Origin: Rhizobium albus
GTDB lineage: Bacteria; Pseudomonadota; Alphaproteobacteria; Rhizobiales; Rhizobiaceae
Length of the DNA: 64,000 nucleotides
Direction of reading: 5' to 3'
Assembly: GCA_030160035.1 (NCBI GenBank)
Contig: BSNO01000001.1
Location: 496,001-560,000, forward strand
The stretch's first letter is position 1. Each line of letters begins with the position of its first letter. Below the pieces are notes generated by a model that did no database searches, was not told the DNA's origin, and saw only the letters and a list, made by a program, of their open reading frames with translations. A program made the translations under genes and the position numbers. This document shows, in pieces, positions 36,482-45,818 of the stretch.

Positions 36482-38316
36482 CGCTTCGTCTTAAATGGGA
36501 GGCGCCGTGCCATCATGCGAAATGGGCGTGTCAGACGCCAAGAGAGGGTGGAGCGGGCTTCCGCCAGTTTGACTTCGGCCGAGGCCGCCCGTGCTCCCAA
36601 TGTCGCGAGCTGGTGCTGGACGTTGTTCAGCTGCTGACGCACGGCATCTCGATCCGCTGCGATTTGCGATCGATCCAGTTCGACTGCGGCTGCGTTTTCC
36701 ACCAGTGCGGCAAGATGGCGATGTGCCTCATCGCGCTCTGCGGCAATCCTCGCGCGATCCAGTTCGACCGCAGCGGCGTTTTCCGCCAATGCCGCTAGAT
36801 GCTGATGAGCTTCATCGCGCTCATGGCTGATGGTTGCAAGGTCTTCCGCATGTTGGGCCGAGCGCGCGGTCGCCTCGTCCTGATAACGAAGGATGACTGT
36901 CTGGATCTTGGCGAGTTCAGCGTCCCGACGCTCGGTCGCTGCCCTCAGCTGAGCGTTCTCTTCGCTTCGTTTCTTCACTTCGACTTCAAGCTCAGCAAGT
37001 CTCTGCTGTGCTGCGGCGAGGGCAGTGCGGGCTTCGCTCAATTCATTCCAAACGTCGTCACGTTCCGCTTTGCTTTGGGCGAGCATGCTCGTGTGACGAT
37101 GGACTTCGGCCGCCAGACCATCGCGCTCTGTCGTCAAAGCTTCGATCTGGTTCTGTTGCGCTACAGTGCTTTCTCTGAGTTCCAAGAGTTGTTGTTCTAC
37201 GCGTTGAACCTCATCATCTCCTTGCGGGCGCAAGGCGGATAGCTCGGCGATCCGAGCGAGCGCCCCGTCGCGCTCCTCCTTGAGGCGAACGATGACGTTA
37301 TGTCGTTCATTGCTTTTGGCGCGCACCGCCTCGATCTCAGTTCGGATCGCATCACGCTCGCCGCGTGCCTCATCCCTTTCAAGGAGCAGCGCCCGCGCCT
37401 TCGGGGAGACCGCGCCGCTGAATGCTGCAGCACTCTCGTCGAATGATGCCTTGATGACGTCCAACCTCTGGTGATCGTTTAGGTCTTCGCCCTTTGACGC
37501 CCATCGCTCAAGGATCGTGTACACTTCATCGATCCAGTTCGTGAGAAGTGCATGAGAAGCGACGGCCGAAGCCGCAGCCTTGTTGTGTCTCAGTTCTGGC
37601 CGGATGATGTCGTTCAGGTCCTTGGCGTTGGACGCCGCGAGCTTCGGCCAGGCCAAATCAAATTGACGCGAGATTTTCTCCGCGACAGCGGGCCAGTCGT
37701 TAAGAACCGCATCATAACTGGTGAAGGTGCGCCGCTGACCGCGGCTTCCAGCTTCAGCGTCCAGAACGTAACGCAGCCAGACCAGCTTCGAATAATCAAG
37801 GTCCAATCCGTTCCGATTATGCAGCGATGCCGCAACCTCGCTTGGTTCGCGATGTGTATGAACGAACAGCGGTTCGACATCGAGATCGTCAAGGGCATCC
37901 ACCCACAGCGGAACCAGCCTGCACGTCCGCGGATCCTTGGCGACGAAAAGCGCCGAACTTCCGAACTCGGACATCGCCACCTCTTTCAAGGCTGCTCGAT
38001 ACTCGTGAGCTTTCGGCGATTTCATCCAACCTGGGGGGAAGGGTCTGTAGTCGTCCCACGTGAGCCCTGCGCTCGCAAGAACCTTGTCCTGGAGCATATA
38101 GATCGGTCGGGACTCAAAGTGACCGAGTTCGTTGTTGGCAGTTGGGCCAAGCAAGTTCGCTGGTCCGTCTCCACCAAGCCGCATCATCAACCCGGCCAAA
38201 GCGGACGTGCCCGAGCGGTGCATGCCAAGGACCACCAGTGCCTTCCGAGCACGAGCGGCGCTACGGTTCCGCGAATCGCCGCTCGAATCGAGCGGGCGCT
38301 TTTTCTTGATTTTCAT
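36478..38316 (-). CDS. Sulfotransferase-like domain with a long coiled-coil tail
   Basis: 612 residues from ATG 38316 (AGAGGA six bases upstream). Residues about 25-260 resemble PAPS-dependent sulfotransferases: VVLGMHRSGTSALAGLM (phosphosulfate loop), VAKDPRTCRLVPLW and HTHREPSEVAASL (3'-phosphate loop). From about 305 onward it is continuous charged coiled coil, including two near-identical 28-residue repeats at 36649-36816, ending in WRLTRPFRMMARRLPF, a tail common in glycan-assembly proteins. It probably sulfates the exported glycan while bound to a complex. The open frame reaches 38442, but that part overlaps the permease end. Confidence 0.82.
   Translation of the reverse strand: MKIKKKRPLDSSGDSRNRSAARARKALVVLGMHRSGTSALAGLMMRLGGDGPANLLGPTANNELGHFESRPIYMLQDKVLASAGLTWDDYRPFPPGWMKSPKAHEYRAALKEVAMSEFGSSALFVAKDPRTCRLVPLWVDALDDLDVEPLFVHTHREPSEVAASLHNRNGLDLDYSKLVWLRYVLDAEAGSRGQRRTFTSYDAVLNDWPAVAEKISRQFDLAWPKLAASNAKDLNDIIRPELRHNKAAASAVASHALLTNWIDEVYTILERWASKGEDLNDHQRLDVIKASFDESAAAFSGAVSPKARALLLERDEARGERDAIRTEIEAVRAKSNERHNVIVRLKEERDGALARIAELSALRPQGDDEVQRVEQQLLELRESTVAQQNQIEALTTERDGLAAEVHRHTSMLAQSKAERDDVWNELSEARTALAAAQQRLAELEVEVKKRSEENAQLRAATERRDAELAKIQTVILRYQDEATARSAQHAEDLATISHERDEAHQHLAALAENAAAVELDRARIAAERDEAHRHLAALVENAAAVELDRSQIAADRDAVRQQLNNVQHQLATLGARAASAEVKLAEARSTLSWRLTRPFRMMARRLPFKTKR
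36649..36816 (-). repeat. Tandem 84-bp coding repeat in the coiled coil
   Basis: Two adjacent 84-bp units (36733-36816 and 36649-36732) encode 28-residue coiled-coil blocks differing at few positions (core LAALAENAAAVELDR and LAALVENAAAVELDR). A partial third block follows toward the C-terminus. Confidence 0.8.
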
Positions 38317-38377
38317 CGCTTTTCCTCTGCGCTGGGCATCGATCACGGGAGGTACTTTCCAGGCTTTGTAGGAAGCC

Positions 38378-39163
38378 CTAATACACCAATGTCCGCGAAT
38401 AGCGCTCCACGAGCAGTCCAAGAAGAAGCGTAATTGCGCCACATGCGATCAGGTATCCCTTGTCGAGAACCTGGGTGGGATAATCCAGATAATAGGCCGA
38501 CCGCAACCATTCGACGCCGTGCAATACGGGGTTCCAAGCGAGGACCTCGATCACTGGGGCGGGCAGTGATGAAGCAACAAAAAGCGTCCCCGAAAGAATA
38601 TAAACGAGGATGGTGGCGAGCATGTATGCCATCGCGACTGCCGGTACAATGGCTGCAGCCAAGCTCATCAAGAAGCCAACGCCTATTGCCAGTACGAGGG
38701 TGGCTGCAAGGGCTGCTACGGCGTTTGGTACATCAATCGGCAATGCCGGTTGCCCCATGAGAGCAAAGATCAAGACGACGAGCACTGCCATCAGGCATGA
38801 TCCGAAAACTTCTAACACTGCGCGTCCGAAAATGATGTCGGTCACGCGGATCGCCGGAAACGATAGCATTGGTCTGTTGGCCTGGATCGAAACCACCATC
38901 ATCCGAGATACATACATGAAGGCCAATGTCGGGACCAAGCCGGTACCAAAAAAAAGCATTAGGCTGTCGCCGTACGGTGCTGAGCGTCCCAACACGCTGT
39001 AGATCAGCAACAAGATCATCATGTGTCCGAGCGGAAAGAAGATGACGATCAAAAATCCAAGACCGTGATCGAAAAAGCGCGTACGCATATCACGCAGCAT
39101 CACTGCCTTCATGACATTGCCCTTACGACGGGCTGCGGTCAGGAAAGACGTACGACTTGGCAC
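38378..39163 (-). CDS. Polysaccharide-export ABC-2 permease (KpsM/Wzm-like)
   Basis: 261-residue inner-membrane protein with about six segments (FLIVIFFPLGHMMILLLIYS, AVLVVLIFALMG, AYMLATILVYILSGTLFVAS, CGAITLLLGLLVERYSRTLVY). The N-terminal basic region MLRDMRTRFFDHGLG and HGVEWLRSAYY near the end are typical of KpsM. It would export the finished glycan across the inner membrane with an ATP-binding KpsT partner. No KpsT, KpsE or Wza gene is present in this window, so partners must be encoded elsewhere. It lies 62 bp upstream of the sulfotransferase gene in a minus-strand operon. Confidence 0.85.
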   Translation of the reverse strand: MPSRTSFLTAARRKGNVMKAVMLRDMRTRFFDHGLGFLIVIFFPLGHMMILLLIYSVLGRSAPYGDSLMLFFGTGLVPTLAFMYVSRMMVVSIQANRPMLSFPAIRVTDIIFGRAVLEVFGSCLMAVLVVLIFALMGQPALPIDVPNAVAALAATLVLAIGVGFLMSLAAAIVPAVAMAYMLATILVYILSGTLFVASSLPAPVIEVLAWNPVLHGVEWLRSAYYLDYPTQVLDKGYLIACGAITLLLGLLVERYSRTLVY

Positions 39164-39223
39164 AGCGGTTTCCTCTTCGAAGGCATTCGAGCATCAGTCA
39201 CTGAAGCAGCACGATGATCTCGG

Positions 39224-42046
39224 CTACCTGGTTAAGCCTCTGCCATGAATGGCTTTCACGCTGTATCCGGCATCTTCCACGATAACCGGAGTGAGGCGTT
39301 CTAGCGCGTGTAGGATTGTCCCATCATAAGCTACCGGTTCTTCTGGAAAATCGGACAATTCAAATTCGGCACCGAAAAGTCTACTCAGCGCTTTCGTTCT
39401 GGCGAAGAACATGTTTCCGACTGGAAATTCAATAAACTCCGGGACCGACGACAACCCGACGCGCGGCGCAATCCGAGTGGCAACGTCAAAATTATCGGTC
39501 CATCCGACGGATTGAGGATCCTCGGGATAAATGAGCCCTAATTCTGGGTTTCGATCGAACGCTGCTAAAATTTGGTCCAAGGATTTATATCGGCCTCCCA
39601 GCAACGTTTCGAGTAGAAAGTCGCGCCAGACTGAGACCGTATCTTCTGCGATGTCCATGCTCTTCTTGCTATGGATGTGCCCGATCACTTCGAAATCAGA
39701 CATGCGGTCTTTGAACCCACACAGGAATGGACCGATGTCCCGGCCCTTATTCGGAACAACCCGAATTTCTACAGAACCCGAATAATTTGAGAACGCCTCA
39801 GCTGCGACCGACGTATTGATCGTTTCGGTGACGGTGATTAGCAAGGTCGGGCGCGAACGATTGAGGGAGATGCGTCGGCAGATTTCCAGAGCTTGGTCCG
39901 GATAATGAAGATGAATATGCAGGGCCACATCCGCGTCCCTCAAGGGAACAGCCGGTTTGTCGCTCTGCTTAAGCTGCACGACATCACGGACCCATGGCCC
40001 AGATGGTCGACCTGCTCGCAAGAAGTGCGCATAAGCGTTCTCATATGGCAGCTTTGCAAGCGAAGGATGGGACGCGGCATAGTGAGCTGGATAAAAGCCG
40101 GGTATTGGCCGGCGTTCTATGCCATTCGACGTTCTGTTTACGGATGCAGCGCACAGCCGGACATAGTTGGACACGACGTCTTTCTGATCAGGATCGTCCT
40201 GGATACCGAGCATGTCGAAATCGACACCGCCATGCTTTAATATCGTCTCGACATCTGTTCGCTCTTGTCGGCTAATGGCCACGGCTTGCTCAAGCAGGTT
40301 TTGAAGGTTGTCGACATAGTCGACCATGTTGAATTGCTTGGAGGCCAGCCGCTTCAGATGCTCGCTGGTCTTTCGGCTTCTCTTCTCGTTCGACTGCAGT
40401 TCAATGAGAGCCGCAGCCGCTGCCTCGATGTCCAGATATGGAACGACGAGCGATGAAAGCAACTCATCGGACTCCAGGTATTCGGAGACGCCATTGGCGT
40501 CTTTGAATGAGACCAACGGCAGTCCTTCAGCGATTGCATCGATCGCAACGTTCGGAAACGGATCCAGCCGCGAACTAAGAAGCATCGCATCTGCCGTTCT
40601 ATACAGTTTCAATAACGCCTCAGCATCCATTGCGGGCATCAGAGAAACGACATCATCGAGACCACTGCGTTCGATTTGATCCTTCAACCAAGCGGAGTAG
40701 CCAAGATCGCGCACTGGATCATAGCCCTCTCCAACCCACACAAAAGCGACATTGGTTTCGGGGTTTAGTCGCTTATAGGCTGCCGCTGTGGCGATGAACA
40801 GATCAACACCTTTCCGGTACTGGACGTATCCGCAGCCGATGCAAACAAAATCAGCCTTGTCGAATTCAACTGAGGGCTTAGCGGCGACAGTATTGTCCGA
40901 GACTGTTGCTCCTACGTTAGGAATTACGCAGCGGCCTTGTGGTCGAACCACCGAATGTCGGAAATGGCCGGTGATGCCAGCTTCTAGTGCTGACTTCTGG
41001 GTCAGGGATGACGAAAAGACCACTCTCTGCGAGCTTGCTAGCACAGTCGCAAGGGTGAGCGGTTGCACATAAGTCGCGAATTCATGAATGAGCGACACGA
41101 TGGGGACATTGGCAACTGAAAGCGCCGCCACGATTGCGGCCGTTTCGACGCTGTTTGCGAGAGCAGCGGTTACGTTGAATTCCGAGACCAGCGGCTGAAT
41201 AAGCTTTGCCGCTAGCAACTCCGAACTCATTCTGCCGATGTTCACATCGCCGACAACAATCTTAACCGCGAAATCGCCAGCATAGCGAAGCAGCGGGCCA
41301 TCTCTCAAAGATATGAGGACGACGTTGTGCGTTCGAGCAAATTGCTCAAGTAGGTTTATCCCGAGAATGGGGGCGCCGGTGAACGATCCCTCGTGAATAA
41401 CCAAAGCGACTGTTTTTTTGGAACTATCGTAAACGCGCTTTCCGGGCCGAAAACACGAGCCGAAATCGTAGTGACCAATTCGGCCCTCCTTTCTGCCATG
41501 AAGCAAATAATGATAGAAAAGGGCGCCGTAATTTTTCAGATCGGAATAGGAGCGGTAAACAACAGGGTCGAAATTGGGGTTTGGCCTAAAGCCTCGCGAT
41601 TCACCCTTTGCCAGATAATGACGTACGGCTTGTTCAGCGTTTTTGAAACGCTCGCCACTTTGCCCTGCGTAATAGTCGACGTCGAATTCCCCTGAATCGA
41701 TGATTACTCTTTTGATGCTTTTAGCAACGCCGTCAGTGGAACTGATTGGTGACTTAGCCGCCCGTCCCTCTTTGTGCCCATACCGGACATAATGGACGAA
41801 AAGGGGTAGCGACCAACCACTCAGATCGGGGTTGGCAGTAAGATAGTATCTGGGATCAAAACCGGGATTGGCGCTAAGGCCTCGGCGTTCGCCCGATTCG
41901 ATATAATGATATATGGCTGTATACAGGCTAAGATGTCTTTTGCCAGACTGCTTCCGATAATGGTCTAAATCAAACAGTTTGCTATTCTTAATTTCGATCA
42001 GAGACCGAATAGTGTCTTTATGGGAGAGTCTCATTACATTGTCCAA
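39224..42046 (-). CDS. Large glycosyltransferase: sequence repeats, GT4, RgpF-like
   Basis: 940 residues. The N-terminal third has repeats of the FDPRYYLTANPDLSG type followed by HY.R.G.KEGR, seen at about 60-110 and again near 120-200. A GT4 domain follows at about 215-600 (GAPILGINLLEQFA, FVCIGCGYVQYRKGVDLF, LLSSRLDPFPNVAIDAIAEG, giving the family's E-x7-E-like end). The C-terminal 240 residues are RgpF-like (LHIHLHYPDQ, VVPNKGRDIGPFLCGF, IHSKKS). It likely builds the island glycan. Start ATG 42046 directly abuts the upstream epimerase stop. Confidence 0.85.
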   Translation of the reverse strand: MDNVMRLSHKDTIRSLIEIKNSKLFDLDHYRKQSGKRHLSLYTAIYHYIESGERRGLSANPGFDPRYYLTANPDLSGWSLPLFVHYVRYGHKEGRAAKSPISSTDGVAKSIKRVIIDSGEFDVDYYAGQSGERFKNAEQAVRHYLAKGESRGFRPNPNFDPVVYRSYSDLKNYGALFYHYLLHGRKEGRIGHYDFGSCFRPGKRVYDSSKKTVALVIHEGSFTGAPILGINLLEQFARTHNVVLISLRDGPLLRYAGDFAVKIVVGDVNIGRMSSELLAAKLIQPLVSEFNVTAALANSVETAAIVAALSVANVPIVSLIHEFATYVQPLTLATVLASSQRVVFSSSLTQKSALEAGITGHFRHSVVRPQGRCVIPNVGATVSDNTVAAKPSVEFDKADFVCIGCGYVQYRKGVDLFIATAAAYKRLNPETNVAFVWVGEGYDPVRDLGYSAWLKDQIERSGLDDVVSLMPAMDAEALLKLYRTADAMLLSSRLDPFPNVAIDAIAEGLPLVSFKDANGVSEYLESDELLSSLVVPYLDIEAAAAALIELQSNEKRSRKTSEHLKRLASKQFNMVDYVDNLQNLLEQAVAISRQERTDVETILKHGGVDFDMLGIQDDPDQKDVVSNYVRLCAASVNRTSNGIERRPIPGFYPAHYAASHPSLAKLPYENAYAHFLRAGRPSGPWVRDVVQLKQSDKPAVPLRDADVALHIHLHYPDQALEICRRISLNRSRPTLLITVTETINTSVAAEAFSNYSGSVEIRVVPNKGRDIGPFLCGFKDRMSDFEVIGHIHSKKSMDIAEDTVSVWRDFLLETLLGGRYKSLDQILAAFDRNPELGLIYPEDPQSVGWTDNFDVATRIAPRVGLSSVPEFIEFPVGNMFFARTKALSRLFGAEFELSDFPEEPVAYDGTILHALERLTPVIVEDAGYSVKAIHGRGLTR

Positions 42047-42964
42047 TCATCTGGTTTTTTTGGCCTGAATGGCTCTGGCAAATGCTCGAACACTACTTTC
42101 TGGATCAGCGCTTGGTTTCCACTGCAACAAATCTGAGGCGCGCTGAACATCAAGAATGCTGGCTTGTATGTCAAAAGGCCTTGCGTCCAGATACTTGACG
42201 TTGGCCTTCAAGCCAATTTCTTCTTCAAATATTGCAATTAGTCGATTTAAGGATAATCCAATACCTGCGCCTATGTTAAAGACAGAGGGCCTTCGGACGG
42301 ATGCGCCTTCTTGCAGCATAATTTTAGTGAGCGCTATGGATACATCACGAGCCGGAATGTAGTCGCGCAGATTTTCTCCATCACCCCAAATTGTAATGGG
42401 TTCACCTTTTGCGATTTTCTTTGCAAAGATGGGGATGACGCCCTGAAGGCGTGCGGCGGACTGCCCCTCTCCAAATGGGTTGCTAACACGGGCGATGCGT
42501 ATATCGGCTCCAAGATGCGAATAGTAATCAGCATATTGCTCGGTGGACGATTTTCCCAACCCGTAGGCACCGATCGGATTGAGGGGACATGTTTCCGGCG
42601 TCGGAGTAATTGCCGCATTGCCATACACAGTTCCACCAGATGAGACGAAAACGATCGGGATCTTCTGTGATCGAGCGAACTGAAAGAGGGCGACTGTGCC
42701 CGCTACGTTTGTAGCAATGTCTTGATAGGGATTTGCTTCCGCAACAGCGGGTGTGGTCGACCAAGCGAGGTGAAATATTCCATCGGCTCCCGTCGCTGCC
42801 AGGTTCGACAGAGTGGTCAAATCGCCAAGATCGAAATGCACCATCGTTTGATGCGCGACAGAGTGCCGACCGGCTCTAATCACCTCATGACCACTATGAT
42901 CGAGGTGTAAGGCCAGATCTGAACCCAAAAAGCCAGTCGAGCCGGTCACAATGTATCGCGCCAT
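42047..42964 (-). CDS. NAD-dependent epimerase/dehydratase (extended SDR)
   Basis: 305-residue nucleotide-sugar SDR. Seen: cofactor loop TGSTGFLGSDLA, catalytic Ser region FVSSGGTVYGN and Tyr-Lys pair in GAYGLGKSSTEQY, then sugar-binding NPFGEGQ and IWGDGENLRDYIPARD. It could epimerise or reduce a UDP- or dTDP-sugar. The neighbouring rmlABC genes lack rmlD, so a 4-keto reductase role on dTDP-4-dehydro-6-deoxyhexose is one option. The C4-epimerase-like class is the safer family call. Operon with the glycosyltransferase that starts one base after its stop. Confidence 0.85.
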   Translation of the reverse strand: MARYIVTGSTGFLGSDLALHLDHSGHEVIRAGRHSVAHQTMVHFDLGDLTTLSNLAATGADGIFHLAWSTTPAVAEANPYQDIATNVAGTVALFQFARSQKIPIVFVSSGGTVYGNAAITPTPETCPLNPIGAYGLGKSSTEQYADYYSHLGADIRIARVSNPFGEGQSAARLQGVIPIFAKKIAKGEPITIWGDGENLRDYIPARDVSIALTKIMLQEGASVRRPSVFNIGAGIGLSLNRLIAIFEEEIGLKANVKYLDARPFDIQASILDVQRASDLLQWKPSADPESSVRAFARAIQAKKTR

Positions 42965-43015
42965 CGGATCAGCCTATGTCTGAAGGCGTTCGGTCATTTC
43001 CCCCAATCAGCACTC

Positions 43016-44068
43016 TCATGCGTATTGCTTCTCCAACCAGTTCTTGTAGGCGCCGGATGTGACGCGGTCGACCCAGCCGTGGTTTTCGAGGTACCAGTCG
43101 ATTGTGCGGGCGATGCCGGTGTCGAAGGTTTCGGCGGGCTGCCAGTTCAGTTCGGTCGCGATCTTGGTGGCGTCGATGGCGTAGCGCTTGTCGTGGCCGG
43201 GCCGGTCGCGGACATGGGTGATCTGGCTGGCGTAACTCTGGCCGTCTGAGCGTGGGCGGCGCTCGTCGAGGAGAGCGCAGATGGTGCGCACCACCTCGAT
43301 GTTGGTCTTCTCGTTGAAGCCGCCGATATTATATTTTTCGCCGAGCCGCCCGGCTTCGAGCACCCGGCGGATCGCCGAGCAGTGGTCGCCGACATAGAGC
43401 CAATCGCGGATCTGCGTGCCGTCGCCATAGACGGGCAGGGGCTCGCCCTTGAGCGCCCGGTGGATGACGAGCGGGATCAGCTTTTCGGGGAAGTGATAAG
43501 GCCCGTAATTGTTGGAGCAGTTGGTGATGATCACCGGCAGCCCGTAGGTGTGGTGATAGGCGCGGGCAAAATGATCCGCCGCCGCCTTGGAGGCCGAATA
43601 GGGGCTGTTCGGCTCGTAAGTGTTGGTCTCCGAAAACGCCGGCGCATCGCGATCGAGCGAACCGTAGACCTCGTCGGTCGACACATGGATGAAGCGGCGT
43701 CCGTCTGAGGCAGCATTCGGTCCCCAGGCGTGGCGGGCGGCTTCGAGCAGGCGGAAGGTGCCGGTGACATTGGTGTCGAGGAAGGCTTCGGGGCCATGGA
43801 TCGAGCGATCCACATGGCTTTCGGCGGCGAAATGGACGACGGCGCGGATATCGTCGGAGGCGAAGATTCTCTTCAGCGCGTCTGCGTCGCAGATATCGGC
43901 CTGGACGAAGCGGTGCGCCGGGTTGCCTTCGAGCGAGGCCAGATTGTCCATGTTGCCGGCATAGGTGAGTTTGTCGAGATTGATGACAGGCTCGTCGCTG
44001 GCCTTCAGCCAGTCGAGGACGAAATTGCTGCCGATGAAGCCGGCACCGCCGGTGACGAGAATGGTCAT
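43016..44068 (-). CDS. rmlB: dTDP-glucose 4,6-dehydratase
   Basis: 350-residue SDR converting dTDP-glucose to dTDP-4-dehydro-6-deoxyglucose. Seen: TGGAGFIGSNFV, catalytic HVSTDEVYGSL, SPYSASKAAADHF and the sugar-binding NNYGPYHFPEKLIP. ATG 44068 begins MTILVTGGAGF; an in-frame extension to 44128 is not conserved. Third gene of the rmlA-rmlC-rmlB run on the minus strand, with higher GC than the genes on either side. Confidence 0.95.
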   Translation of the reverse strand: MTILVTGGAGFIGSNFVLDWLKASDEPVINLDKLTYAGNMDNLASLEGNPAHRFVQADICDADALKRIFASDDIRAVVHFAAESHVDRSIHGPEAFLDTNVTGTFRLLEAARHAWGPNAASDGRRFIHVSTDEVYGSLDRDAPAFSETNTYEPNSPYSASKAAADHFARAYHHTYGLPVIITNCSNNYGPYHFPEKLIPLVIHRALKGEPLPVYGDGTQIRDWLYVGDHCSAIRRVLEAGRLGEKYNIGGFNEKTNIEVVRTICALLDERRPRSDGQSYASQITHVRDRPGHDKRYAIDATKIATELNWQPAETFDTGIARTIDWYLENHGWVDRVTSGAYKNWLEKQYA

Positions 44069-44169
44069 GGAAAAAGCTGTCCTGTCGTCTGTTCTTGCGC
44101 CGCTACATCGTTCAACCGGGTGAGGCAACCATCACGAGCGTATTGCAACCCGCTTCCTGAGAGTGCCGC

Positions 44170-44721
44170 TTATTCAAAATGCTTCGCGTCCTTCAGGGGC
44201 GGAGCCTTGCCATCCTTCTCCGACACCTGGATGACGGCCGGATCGAGATGCCAGTCGATGCCAAGCTCCGGATCGTTCCAGGCGATCGCACCCTCGCATT
44301 CCGGCGCATAGGTGTCGGTCGTCTTGTAGAGAAACTCGGCATGGTCGGAAAGTGTGACGAAACCATGGGCAAAGCCCGCCGGGATCCACAGCTGCCGCTT
44401 GTTCTCGGCCGAGAGCACCGCCCCCACATGCTGGCCGAAGGTCGGCGAGGAGCGGCGGATATCGACGGCGACGTCATAGACCTCGCCGGAGACGACGCGC
44501 ACGAGCTTGCCCTGCGCATGCGGCGGCAGCTGGTAGTGCAACCCGCGCAAGACGCCACGCGACGAGCGGGAGTGGTTGTCCTGAACGAAGGTGACGTCGG
44601 CACCGGTGCCCTCGCGGAACCGTGCCGCGTTGAAGCTCTCCATGAAGAAGCCGCGCTCGTCGCCGAAGACCTTCGGCTCGATCAGGAAGACGCCGGAAAG
44701 CGCAAGCTCCTCGAACATCAT
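44170..44721 (-). CDS. rmlC: dTDP-4-dehydrorhamnose 3,5-epimerase
   Basis: 183-residue cupin-type epimerase. Seen: [40 protein letters not shown] with the catalytic His, and the later [20 protein letters not shown]. Overlaps the rmlA stop by 4 bp (44718-44721), so the two are translationally coupled. The product is dTDP-4-dehydro-L-rhamnose; the reductase that would finish L-rhamnose is not next to it. Confidence 0.95.
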   Translation of the reverse strand: MMFEELALSGVFLIEPKVFGDERGFFMESFNAARFREGTGADVTFVQDNHSRSSRGVLRGLHYQLPPHAQGKLVRVVSGEVYDVAVDIRRSSPTFGQHVGAVLSAENKRQLWIPAGFAHGFVTLSDHAEFLYKTTDTYAPECEGAIAWNDPELGIDWHLDPAVIQVSEKDGKAPPLKDAKHFE

Positions 44722-45596
44722 GCCAGAACCCGATCGCTCAAGAGCTGGATCAGGTAACGGCCGTAATTGTTCTTGGCGAGCGGAGCGGCAAGCGCCTTCA
44801 GCGTATCCGCATCGATCCAGCCGGAGCGGTAGGCGATCTCCTCGGGGCAGGCGATCTTCAGGCCCTGGCGATGCTCCAGCGTGGCGATGAAGTTGCCGGC
44901 ATCGAGCAGGCTGTCATGGGTGCCGGTGTCGAGCCAGGCATAGCCGCGCCCCATGATCTCGACGTTCAGCAGGCCCTCGTCGAGATATTGCTGGTTGAGA
45001 TCGGTGATCTCCAACTCGCCCCGGTGCGAGGGCTTCACCTGGCGTGCTCGATCGACGACGGAACCATCATAGAAATAGAGCCCGGTGACCGCATAATTCG
45101 ACTTCGGTTGCTTCGGCTTCTCCTCCAGGCTCAGCACCTTGCCGTCCTGGTCGAACTCGACGACGCCGTACCGCTCCGGGTCCTGGACGTGATAGGCAAA
45201 GACGCTGGCGCCCTTCTCGCGCGAGGCCGCATTGTCGAGCAGTCTGCGCAGATCCTCGCCATGGAAGATGTTGTCGCCGAGCACCAGCGCGCATGGCGAA
45301 CCATCGAGGAACTCAGCCCCGATCAGGAACGCCTGCGCCAGGCCGTCGGGCGACGGCTGCACGGCATAGGAGAAGCTGATGCCCCAGCGCGAGCCATCGC
45401 CCAGCATCTGCTCGAAGCGCGGCGTGTCCTCCGGCGTCGAGATGATCAAAATGTCCCGGATGCCCGCATGCATCAGCGTCGAGATCGGATAATAGATCAT
45501 CGGCTTGTCGTAGACTGGCAGCAGTTGCTTGGAGACTGCGCTTGTCACCGGATAAAGCCGCGTTCCGCTGCCGCCTGCGAGTATGATGCCTTTCAT
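44718..45596 (-). CDS. rmlA: Glucose-1-phosphate thymidylyltransferase
   Basis: 292-residue enzyme making dTDP-glucose. Seen: [18 protein letters not shown] with the nucleotide-binding loop, [23 protein letters not shown] and [17 protein letters not shown]. First gene of the long minus-strand glycan operon that runs from here to 32492. The 222-bp gap to the divergent ugd gene should hold both promoters. Confidence 0.96.
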   Translation of the reverse strand: MKGIILAGGSGTRLYPVTSAVSKQLLPVYDKPMIYYPISTLMHAGIRDILIISTPEDTPRFEQMLGDGSRWGISFSYAVQPSPDGLAQAFLIGAEFLDGSPCALVLGDNIFHGEDLRRLLDNAASREKGASVFAYHVQDPERYGVVEFDQDGKVLSLEEKPKQPKSNYAVTGLYFYDGSVVDRARQVKPSHRGELEITDLNQQYLDEGLLNVEIMGRGYAWLDTGTHDSLLDAGNFIATLEHRQGLKIACPEEIAYRSGWIDADTLKALAAPLAKNNYGRYLIQLLSDRVLA

Positions 45597-45818
45597 GACG
45601 CGCCCTTTTTTGCTGTCGATGCCGCGTGTCGATGATCACGCGAATTAGACGTTGGCAGTAAGGATGTGTCTTTTTCCCGTCAAATGGTTTGTTGGCGGGA
45701 GTGAATTACAATAGGTCACGATCCGGCAAGTGACTGGTCGCCATTACGTCTGTGATTGTGAGCCAGATAAGCTTTGCTGCAGGCTCAGCCGTATTCAACA
45801 AGAAAGCTCTGATTTCTG

